A stretch of DNA of 15,921 nt from SVQP01 sp045594445 (lineage in GTDB: Bacteria > Bacillota > Clostridia > Oscillospirales > CAG-272). Shown here piece after piece: positions 1 to 5,531 of this stretch. Position 1 is the stretch's first letter. Each line of letters starts with the position of its first letter. A program made the translations under genes and the position numbers. The notes below the pieces were generated by a model. It saw only the letters and a list, made by a program, of their open reading frames with translations. It did not search any database and was not told where the DNA came from. The stretch is from assembly GCA_045594445.1 (NCBI GenBank), contig JAZNYL010000089.1:1-15921 (forward strand), given 5' to 3'.

Positions 1-1908
1 GCCACCACCGGCTGCGGCACGGAGCAATGGGACTGGATCTCCTGGAAGCATTCCGAGGACGGTGGCAAGACCTGGAGCGAGGAAAAATGCGTGCTGCAGC
101 CCACTCCCGACAGCTACGACCACTACTCCTGCTGCGACCCCGGTGTCATTTATTTTAACGGTTATTATTATCTCGGCTACACCTCCACGGTCAACGCCAA
201 CATGTGCGACAACTGCATTTACGTAGCGCGCTCTGAAAACCCCGACGGTCCTTTTGAAAAATGGAACGGCAACGGTTGGGGCGGCAACGAGCCGCAGCCC
301 ATCGTGTTCTTTACCGAGCCGCAGAACATCTGGGGCTACGGTGAGATCAGCTTTGTGGAGCTGAACGGTACTCTTTACATGTACTACACCCTTTCCAGCT
401 CGGGCGGTCACTTCACCATGGTCTCCACCGCAAACGCGCTGGATGAGAATTGGCCTGCAACCATGCAATCCCACGGTGTTGCGGTCGGCAACGGCTCCAA
501 CGACTCCTTGGACGTCAAGTACGTGGAGGAATACGGTAAGTTCCTTGCCATCTGCACCGACTCGCGTCTGAGTCCCGACTCTTATCTTGCTTTCTATGAA
601 TCCAACGACGGCATAACCTTTGCGCGCGTGGACGTAGTCAAGGAAAACGTGTTCCACTACTGCCACAACTCAGGGCTATCCGGAACCAAGAACGGTCACA
701 TCGCGCCCGACACCCCCACCTTTGCAGCCTACGCTTACGGCAAGGACTGGGGCGTTTGGAACACCCGCGTGCAGGACTTTACTCTTTCCCTTTCCGATGA
801 GATTGATCTGAGTGAAATCAGCAAGCAGAACATCAAGGCCGAGACCGCAAGAGATATGCGCGATCCCGACTCGCTTGAATTCGTCGCCATTACGCCCCGA
901 CAGGACGATGTGGTATACGTCTCCGCCCGCTCCAACAGAGTCACGCTTGACCTGTATGCCTGCACCTCCTTCCAAAACGAATGGACCTCACTGCGCAAAT
1001 ATGCCAAGGAGCTGAAAATGACCAGCGACAACGAGCAGGTTGCCACGGTGCGCGACGGCTCTTTGACCGCAGAGATCCAAGGCATCGGCAAGGCCATGAT
1101 CACCGTAGAATTCCGCGGCATGATCACACAGGTCTGCATCAAGGTTTATGACAAGGTAAACTCCACGGGTGCCGTGACAAGCCTTGTTCCCTTCGTGACC
1201 GACACCTACTCGCTTGACCACACCGATCCCCTTTCCTTCAATCCGCAGATCAAGTCGATCATTTCCTACGACAACGCAACCTGGATCGAAGCCTGGGACA
1301 CGGCACACGGCGTGACCTACGAATACGACGATTCCAAGATCCGCGTCAGCAGCGAGGGCGTCGTATATCCCGTGGTATCCGGCACGCACGAGATCACGGT
1401 CAAGTGCGCAGGATTTTCCTACGTAGCCAAGGTCACGGTCGTCGCTCCCGAAAAGCCCTTTTCTTACGAGCATATCGACTTTACCGATGCGCAGGCATCC
1501 CGCGTCATTTCCTCGCTCAACAACGCATCCTACGAAATGACCGAAGAGGGACTTTTGTGCATCGCCTCCACCGGTGAGGACCCGCTGATGTATCTCAGCT
1601 ACGTGGCAGGCGCGATTGACACCGCCAAGTACAAGTCGGTCACGCTGACCTATCAGTTAGCTCCCGGCTCGTCCAAGACCATTGGTCAGATGTTCTTCCT
1701 GACCGAGGCAAGTCCCAATCCATCCGAGACCGCTTCGCAGAAATACACCATGGTCGCCGACGGTGAATGGCACACCGTGACCATCAACCTTGCAGGCAAG
1801 GCTTATTGGAGCGGCATGCTCAGCCAGATCCGCTTCGACTTCCTTGACAATTGCAAGGCAGGCGAGACGCTGCTGGTGCAGTCGATTACGCTGGATCCGG
1901 TTGACTAA
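1..1908 (+). CDS. Modular GH43-like beta-propeller protein with Ig-like and jelly-roll domains (5' truncated)
   Basis: The frame is open from the first base to a TAA at 1906-1908, so the 635 codons seen are the 3' part of a longer gene; the start and any signal peptide are outside the window. Codons 1-275 look like a five-bladed beta-propeller of the GH43/GH117 type: an Asp-box-like SEDGGKTWS (codons 18-26), then DPGVIYFNGYYYLGY, GYGEISFVELNGTLYMYYT and a DVKYVEEYGKF strand. The Asp and Glu of the first two motifs could be catalytic, but this is inference. Codons about 301-385 resemble a bacterial Ig-like (BIG2) domain with TSDNEQVATVRDG and GKAMITVEF; about 403-485 look like a second Ig-like domain; about 487-635 look like a beta-sandwich carbohydrate-binding domain (VADGEWHTVTINLAG). 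There is no sorting signal or membrane anchor at the C-terminus. It is probably an extracellular glycan-acting or glycan-binding protein. It could be a non-catalytic propeller, since the full catalytic triad cannot be confirmed. Confidence 0.75.
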   Translation, partial: ATTGCGTEQWDWISWKHSEDGGKTWSEEKCVLQPTPDSYDHYSCCDPGVIYFNGYYYLGYTSTVNANMCDNCIYVARSENPDGPFEKWNGNGWGGNEPQPIVFFTEPQNIWGYGEISFVELNGTLYMYYTLSSSGGHFTMVSTANALDENWPATMQSHGVAVGNGSNDSLDVKYVEEYGKFLAICTDSRLSPDSYLAFYESNDGITFARVDVVKENVFHYCHNSGLSGTKNGHIAPDTPTFAAYAYGKDWGVWNTRVQDFTLSLSDEIDLSEISKQNIKAETARDMRDPDSLEFVAITPRQDDVVYVSARSNRVTLDLYACTSFQNEWTSLRKYAKELKMTSDNEQVATVRDGSLTAEIQGIGKAMITVEFRGMITQVCIKVYDKVNSTGAVTSLVPFVTDTYSLDHTDPLSFNPQIKSIISYDNATWIEAWDTAHGVTYEYDDSKIRVSSEGVVYPVVSGTHEITVKCAGFSYVAKVTVVAPEKPFSYEHIDFTDAQASRVISSLNNASYEMTEEGLLCIASTGEDPLMYLSYVAGAIDTAKYKSVTLTYQLAPGSSKTIGQMFFLTEASPNPSETASQKYTMVADGEWHTVTINLAGKAYWSGMLSQIRFDFLDNCKAGETLLVQSITLDPVD

Positions 1909-1914
1909 ATAAAA

Positions 1915-1959
1915 AATTGCAGAAAAGCCGCCCCAATGGGCGGCTTTTCTAACGCAATT
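1915..1959 (+). terminator. Rho-independent terminator of the GH43-like gene
   Basis: A perfect 13-bp stem (1921-1933 pairing with 1938-1950) closes a CAAT loop. An outer 6-bp helix (AATTGC at 1915-1920 with GCAATT at 1954-1959) extends it across a 3-nt bulge. The descending arm ends GGCTTTTCT. It begins 6 bases after the stop codon and separates this gene from the convergent operon. Because the ascending arm is A-rich, it may also work on the opposite strand. Confidence 0.85.
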
Positions 1960-1970
1960 CTGCTTTTTGC

Positions 1971-2003
1971 ATTGCGCGGCGGGAGCAAGCCCCCGCCCTA
2001 CGG
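1971..2003. repeat. REP-like GC-rich palindrome between convergent genes
   Basis: A GC-rich imperfect inverted repeat (GGCGGGAGC at 1978-1986 and GCCCCCGCC at 1989-1997, one mismatch, AA loop) sits between the two facing terminators. It has no T run and is not needed as a terminator. From memory, closely similar units recur between genes in many Clostridia, so it is probably a dispersed REP/MITE-like unit. Only one copy lies in this window, so dispersal is not shown here. Confidence 0.5.
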
Positions 2004-2020
2004 ATATTTTCGTTTTGCAT

Positions 2021-2047
2021 AAAAAAGCCGCCCGCAGGCGGCTTTTA
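2021..2047 (-). terminator. Terminator of the PHP/GH/isomerase operon
   Basis: On the minus strand, 10-bp arms at 2037-2046 and 2023-2032 (AAAAGCCGCC and its complement) pair around a 4-nt TGCG loop. They are followed by a T run, seen as AAAAAA at 2021-2026 on the plus strand. The hairpin starts 4 bases after the stop codon of the isomerase-like gene and is the only terminator-like structure in the operon. Confidence 0.85.
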
Positions 2048-2050
2048 TAA

Positions 2051-2782
2051 TTAGTCTTCCGCGTCGCAAGCGCGCAGGAACTTGATGCATCTTCCGACTT
2101 CCTCGATGCCGGTGGGAGTCAGCGTCTCGCTCTCAACTACCATGGGAATGCCCATCTCGATCGCTCTTTGGCGCACCGCCTTGACGGGAGCGTCACCCTC
2201 GCCCAGTGCCTTGCCCTGACCGCCCATGTGACCGTCCTTTAAGTGAATGACGCGCAGGCGGTCAGCAAGTCTGTTCATGACCTGAATGGGGTCAAGACCT
2301 GCGTTGAACGCCCAGTAGGTATCGATCTCAAAGAACACGTTGCATCTCTTTTCCAGCTCGGAGTGAATGGTGGAGCCCCAAGGCATGACCACGAATTCGT
2401 GAGAGTGGTTGTGATAGCCTACCTCAATGCCTGCCTCTGCCATCTTGGGAATTGCCGCGTTGACAATGGATGCAAAGCGGTCAATCTTTTCCAGCGTGCT
2501 CAGATCCTCGCCCGGGATAATGAACTTTTTGTTGCCGATGGTCTTGTGATACGCAATGGTGGCGTCGATGTTCTCAGGGAGCAGCTCAGCCGTGCCCGAG
2601 TGCGTACCCGCGCAGGTAAGCCCATACTTTTCCTGCCATGCGGCAACCGTCTCTGCACTGTGGCCGAAAAAGCCCGCGTATTCCACCGAAGAATAGCCCA
2701 ACTCTGCCACTGCCTTGAGTGCGCCTTCCAGATCTGCGCCCGTGATATCGCGAACGCTGAATAATTGCAAACCGTATTCCAT
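2051..2782 (-). CDS. Sugar phosphate isomerase/epimerase-like TIM-barrel protein
   Basis: This 243-residue protein belongs to the xylose-isomerase-like/AP-endonuclease-2 TIM-barrel superfamily, whose members isomerise or epimerise sugars and related polyols using a divalent metal. Visible hallmarks are the N-terminal strand GLQLFSVRD (residues 4-12), GYSSVEYAG (29-37), the conserved YHNHSHEF (123-130), EIDTYW (152-157), HLKDG (180-184) and VVESE (215-219). The acidic and His residues of the last four are the likely metal and proton-transfer ligands. The length is slightly short for the family, as for its bacterial one-domain members. I chose ATG at 2782, 8 nt after an AAGGAG, over the in-frame TTG at 2788, which leaves only 2 nt. 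It is cytoplasmic (no signal peptide) and last in a three-gene operon, 50 nt behind the glycosidase-like gene. It probably processes a sugar released upstream; the actual substrate is unknown. Confidence 0.85.
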   Translation of the reverse strand: MEYGLQLFSVRDITGADLEGALKAVAELGYSSVEYAGFFGHSAETVAAWQEKYGLTCAGTHSGTAELLPENIDATIAYHKTIGNKKFIIPGEDLSTLEKIDRFASIVNAAIPKMAEAGIEVGYHNHSHEFVVMPWGSTIHSELEKRCNVFFEIDTYWAFNAGLDPIQVMNRLADRLRVIHLKDGHMGGQGKALGEGDAPVKAVRQRAIEMGIPMVVESETLTPTGIEEVGRCIKFLRACDAED

Positions 2783-2790
2783 GTTCAATT

Positions 2791-2796
2791 CTCCTT
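2791..2796 (-). promoter_or_regulatory. Shine-Dalgarno of isomerase-like gene (decides start)
   Basis: AAGGAG on the minus strand ends 8 nt before ATG 2782, but only 2 nt before the alternative TTG at 2788. This favours the ATG. Confidence 0.8.
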
Positions 2797-2832
2797 TTAT
2801 GTGATAAAATTTCGTTAAACAGTAATGATGGA

Positions 2833-4059
2833 TCAGCGCGCAGTGATCAACACGCCTTCGTTGGATCTTACGGTAACGGCATACACACCGCCAAGATCGG
2901 TAACGGTCTGATAGCCGTCGCCACCAAGAGCGCGGATGCAGCGGTTGGGCGCACGGAAGGTGACCTGATACTCCTTCGGCTCTTTCTCATAGGGGTCGTC
3001 AGCGGCACAGATCATGAGCGCTGCCGAGCCGTCGTTGGTCCGGCTGACCATCTCACCCACAAGGATAGGCGCACCGTTATCCGATTTCACATCAAAGAAA
3101 ACTCCGGTGGACAGGGACTCAATACTCTCCTGTTGTACGCAATTCATATCGGGATGCCCCTGATATCCGACAAAATGCGTGGACACACGGCGGTACTTCA
3201 TGTACTCGTCGGCAATGGTACGGATCTGCGCATTGACGCGCTTGAGCTTACCGTACTGCTCGGTCTGATTGCCTTGATCGTCCAATACCTGATTGTGCCA
3301 CCAGCCGGCGGTGTAGCAAGCCCAGATAATATTCTCTGCACCAAAAGCCATGGAGGTATAGGCTTGGAACCGAAGGTTGTTCTCGCTCATCCATTCCTCG
3401 GGCCGGTGGGAGTTGACCTGCAGCACGATCCACATGCTCCGCCCCGTGTTGCGGCAAGCATCGGCTACTACGCGAAGATTCTCATAGTGCTTGGCAACGT
3501 TGATTGAGTAAAGGTAGAAATCGTAGCAAAGGTAGTCGGAAGGAACGCATTCGCAGTATCTCCGGATATGCTCCGCATAAGTTGCAGTCCCCAGTTGGTT
3601 CACGGTTTCCTGCGCATTGTTCCCGGAAACAGACGCATAGTTGGGGTACAGATTCAGATAGGCGAATTGATTCGAAAAGGCACGGTTCACATAGTCGATG
3701 ACCTTTCCGTAATATGGAAAATCCAGTGCAGAGGGCTCGTCGCCCACGTCAATCCCCCAAATTGCGGGATGATCAACAAAAGACGCACAGGCGGCCTCAT
3801 ACTTCTCCATGGGATTGGTATTGGCCAGTTTGCCTGCGTTGCTTCCGTCACCGCCCCACCATCCGGGAACAATGCCGGAAACGATGGCACCCACACCATA
3901 CTTGTGGAAAAGATCCAAAGCAGGACGGTCGTTATCCATGCAGACCACAAAATCAATGCCGCAATCGGCCACGTCCTTGACGTGCGCTTCGGTACGGGCA
4001 TAGGGTCTGAGATGGTATGCGCCAATGTTCAGACGGTTGCGATCCATTCTCTTGTTCAT
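2833..4059 (-). CDS. TIM-barrel glycoside-hydrolase-like protein (clan GH-A-like), function unknown
   Basis: This 408-residue soluble protein has no signal peptide. Residues about 10-300 fit a (beta/alpha)8 barrel of the cellulase/beta-galactosidase-like superfamily, followed by a roughly 100-residue beta-rich C-terminal domain. Signature segments are WGIDVGDEPS (101-110), in which Glu108 has the position of a clan GH-A acid/base; FAYLNLYPNYAS (132-143); DYLCYDFYLYS (175-185); SMWIVLQVNSH (208-218); and AFGAENIIWACYTAGWW (238-254). I recognise this motif order from uncharacterised barrel proteins in bacterial polysaccharide-use loci, but not a named GH family. The partner nucleophile is not obvious: Asp180, Glu242 or neither are possible. 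ATG 4059 follows AGGAG by 7 nt. It is the middle gene of the operon, 31 nt after the PHP gene. The cytoplasmic location suggests action on an imported oligosaccharide or glycoside. A non-hydrolytic role remains possible. Confidence 0.75.
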   Translation of the reverse strand: MNKRMDRNRLNIGAYHLRPYARTEAHVKDVADCGIDFVVCMDNDRPALDLFHKYGVGAIVSGIVPGWWGGDGSNAGKLANTNPMEKYEAACASFVDHPAIWGIDVGDEPSALDFPYYGKVIDYVNRAFSNQFAYLNLYPNYASVSGNNAQETVNQLGTATYAEHIRRYCECVPSDYLCYDFYLYSINVAKHYENLRVVADACRNTGRSMWIVLQVNSHRPEEWMSENNLRFQAYTSMAFGAENIIWACYTAGWWHNQVLDDQGNQTEQYGKLKRVNAQIRTIADEYMKYRRVSTHFVGYQGHPDMNCVQQESIESLSTGVFFDVKSDNGAPILVGEMVSRTNDGSAALMICAADDPYEKEPKEYQVTFRAPNRCIRALGGDGYQTVTDLGGVYAVTVRSNEGVLITAR

Positions 4060-4090
4060 AAATTATCTCCTCATGATGTATAAAAACAGT

Positions 4091-4840
4091 TTATTTCAAC
4101 TCCTCAAAAGGCATGCGGATTCCCATCTGCTCGATCTGCCTGCAATAGTCCTTGACTCGCTCGGGCAGATAATCGCAAATGCGGTGGCCGTCAAAGCCCA
4201 CGCTGACCTCCACGCCCGCGCGGCGCACGATGTCCTGCTGCTCGGGGGAAGCAAAGAAATCCAGCATGTACTGGTGCTGTCTGTAATTGTGCGTGGGATC
4301 GTAGCTGACGTTCATTTCCCAGAAAATGCCGCGCTCGGCCATTTTCTTAAAGAAATCGTAGGGGTCATACCCAATCTTCTTGGCAAAAGCAAACAGGTCG
4401 GTATGCGCCACGCCCGCACGGCATCCGCACCGCTCGGCAAAGCCGAACAAATCGCCCTTTGCAACCGATTGCTCGATGGCGTCAATGTTCTCAATCAGGC
4501 AATAGTCAAAGAACGAAATATCGTCGTTGTCGTTAATGGGGTAGCGGAATCTGTCCAAGGTGCAGATCTCAATGCCGCGCAGCACGGTAATCTGATCCTT
4601 ATACTTCTCGCGCAGCAGGTTGATGTGATCGTAATACCGCCTGAAGCAACGGTAATGATCCTCGCCAAGATCCTGATTCTGATAGAAAAACACGTCCAGT
4701 CGCTGGCAGCAGACGCCGTAGTTGTGGTCGGTGATGCCAATGACGTCAAGGCCGCCTGCAATCGCGCCCTCTACCACCGCCTCGGGTTGATCCGCGCCGC
4801 AAAATGAATAATAGGTATGCGAATGAAGATCCTGAAGCAT
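4091..4840 (-). CDS. PHP-domain metal-dependent phosphoesterase-like protein
   Basis: This 249-residue protein of the PHP superfamily (histidinol-phosphatase/polymerase-associated fold) binds up to three metals and usually cleaves phosphoesters. The metal motifs appear in the expected order: LHSHT with His6 and His8, GITDHN with Asp38 and His39, GIEI with Glu91, AHTD with His146, and GFDGH with Asp217 and His219. All the usual ligands are therefore present and activity is likely. No extra domain or signal peptide is seen. A central insert (residues about 43-80, aromatic- and Tyr-rich) may shape the substrate pocket. ATG 4840 was chosen because GGAGGG lies 6 nt upstream; the in-frame TTG at 4858 would place that site inside the gene. 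It is the first gene of the operon behind a consensus promoter. Histidine biosynthesis is unlikely since no his genes are near. A role in dephosphorylating or hydrolysing a sugar-derived intermediate is inference from its neighbours. Confidence 0.85.
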   Translation of the reverse strand: MLQDLHSHTYYSFCGADQPEAVVEGAIAGGLDVIGITDHNYGVCCQRLDVFFYQNQDLGEDHYRCFRRYYDHINLLREKYKDQITVLRGIEICTLDRFRYPINDNDDISFFDYCLIENIDAIEQSVAKGDLFGFAERCGCRAGVAHTDLFAFAKKIGYDPYDFFKKMAERGIFWEMNVSYDPTHNYRQHQYMLDFFASPEQQDIVRRAGVEVSVGFDGHRICDYLPERVKDYCRQIEQMGIRMPFEELK

Positions 4841-4846
4841 TTCCTG

Positions 4847-4852
4847 CCCTCC
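4847..4852 (-). promoter_or_regulatory. Shine-Dalgarno of PHP gene (decides start)
   Basis: GGAGGG on the minus strand, 6 nt before ATG 4840. It lies inside the longer TTG-initiated alternative and so selects the shorter protein, which begins directly with the PHP beta-strand MLQDLHSHT. Confidence 0.85.
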
Positions 4853-4872
4853 GCACAATGATTTCTGCCTTT

Positions 4873-4902
4873 ATTATAGCACCCACACCTGCCCCGTGTC
4901 AA
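4873..4902 (-). promoter_or_regulatory. Consensus sigma-A promoter of the PHP/GH/isomerase operon
   Basis: On the minus strand, TTGACA (4902-4897) and TATAAT (4878-4873) match the consensus exactly with an 18-nt spacer. The -10 is extended (TGCTATAAT). Transcription would begin near 4866, giving a leader of about 25 nt. No second promoter or terminator is seen between the three genes, which supports one transcript ending at the 2021-2047 terminator. Confidence 0.85.
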
Positions 4903-4924
4903 GGAAATTCCGTTCAGCAAAATG

Positions 4925-4937
4925 CATAGAATATATT
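4925..4937 (+). promoter_or_regulatory. Candidate -10 region for the ferritin-like gene
   Basis: CATAGAATA (4925-4933) fits the CATAnnnTA -10 pattern of mother-cell sigma factors (sigma-K, and sigma-E with one mismatch). The overlapping TATATT (4932-4937) could serve sigma-A. No convincing -35 is seen for either. It lies about 25 bases before the start codon, a plausible distance, but the assignment is weak. Confidence 0.2.
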
Positions 4938-4950
4938 GAATTATGCAATC

Positions 4951-4955
4951 GGAGG
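4951..4955 (+). promoter_or_regulatory. Shine-Dalgarno of ferritin-like gene (decides start)
   Basis: GGAGG lies 5 nt before ATG 4961 and inside the longer reading frame that starts at ATG 4943, so 4961 is the likely start. Confidence 0.8.
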
Positions 4956-4960
4956 TACTT

Positions 4961-5416
4961 ATGAGACAAAACGAAAACCGCAGGGCAGACTATAATACGA
5001 CGGCATCCTGCATTCAGGCACGCCAATGGGAAAACGCAGCCAGGCACAAATATCTTGCGCGCGTGCTGCGCATAGCCGCGCCCCGTCCCTCTGCCGTATT
5101 TGCAGCCTTGGGAGAGCAGAATCTCGCGCACGCTGACCGCCTTGCCAAGCTGATCTGGGAAAAGGGCGGAGACCCCGGGCTGCAGGTGCGCTTTCATACG
5201 CCACGCATCTATTTGGGCGACGACGCGCACTCCCGCGCGCCCGTGGTGGTGCGACGCGCAATCAATCAGAGCGTGGCCGAGCTTGCCGAGGTGCTGAATC
5301 TGTACCGACAGCTGCAAAAGGACGACGATACGGGCGAGGCCGACACCATGATTGCCGAGACAGAGCGGCAGATCGCTCAGCTTTACGAGCTTTTTGATCT
5401 GTACCGAAACGCATAG
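4961..5416 (+). CDS. Ferritin-like four-helix protein with apparently incomplete metal site
   Basis: A 151-residue, highly charged, mostly helical soluble protein with no signal peptide. The pattern of four helices in two pairs, joined by a Pro/Gly-rich link (residues about 68-95), resembles ferritin-like/rubrerythrin-type proteins. Helix 1 has WENAARHKYL with Glu24. Helix 2 has GEQNLAHADRLAKL, where His57 matches the family's E-x-x-H histidine but position 54 is Asn rather than Glu. Helix 3 has AELAEVLNLY with Glu107 or Glu110. Helix 4 has IAETERQIAQLYEL and lacks the expected His. A working di-iron centre is therefore doubtful and the role unknown: a structural or spore-associated relative is one possibility, an unrelated helical bundle another. 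It is transcribed divergently from the PHP operon, is apparently monocistronic, and lies 115 nt ahead of the giant protein gene, which has its own promoter. Confidence 0.6.
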   Translation: MRQNENRRADYNTTASCIQARQWENAARHKYLARVLRIAAPRPSAVFAALGEQNLAHADRLAKLIWEKGGDPGLQVRFHTPRIYLGDDAHSRAPVVVRRAINQSVAELAEVLNLYRQLQKDDDTGEADTMIAETERQIAQLYELFDLYRNA

Positions 5417-5439
5417 CCGATATACGTACGTCATATCCG
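5417..5439. promoter_or_regulatory. Imperfect palindrome upstream of the giant-protein promoter
   Basis: The arms GATAT (5419-5423) and ATATC (5433-5437) flank a central ACGTACGT (5424-5431), with one unpaired C at 5432; one further base pair outside the arms can form. It starts immediately after the stop codon at 5416 and ends 8 nt before the -35 at 5448. No T run follows, so a terminator is unlikely. A DNA-binding-protein site is plausible but unproven. A second small inverted repeat, GTGTC/GACAC (5439-5443, 5450-5454), overlaps the -35. Confidence 0.35.
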
Positions 5440-5447
5440 TGTCGTGC

Positions 5448-5477
5448 TTGACACCGCCTTTGTTGATGTGCTATAAT
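5448..5477 (+). promoter_or_regulatory. Consensus sigma-A promoter of the giant surface protein gene
   Basis: TTGACA (5448-5453) and TATAAT (5472-5477) are exact matches with an 18-nt spacer and an extended -10 (TGCTATAAT). The start point would be near 5484, giving a leader of about 48 nt, AT-rich, before ATG 5532. A short TTGAT/ATCAA hairpin (5492-5496, 5513-5517) is possible just ahead of the GGAGG. Confidence 0.85.
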
Positions 5478-5531
5478 ATCTTTATTACTTATTGATACTG
5501 ATATTTTGATTCATCAACATGGGAGGTCACC

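Noticed and set aside
1..90. Reading the left-edge gene as a sialidase because of the Asp-box-like SEDGGKTWS
   Set aside because: Only one such box is visible, and the strand motifs that follow fit a GH43-like propeller better; the missing N-terminus prevents a firm decision.
4025..4807. Open frame on the plus strand opposite the PHP gene
   Set aside because: It mirrors a gene whose metal-binding motifs are all present; the mirror has no recognisable domain.
5419..5437. Terminator for the ferritin-like gene
   Set aside because: The palindrome after the stop codon is AT-rich at its arms and lacks a T run, so it is recorded as a possible protein-binding site instead.
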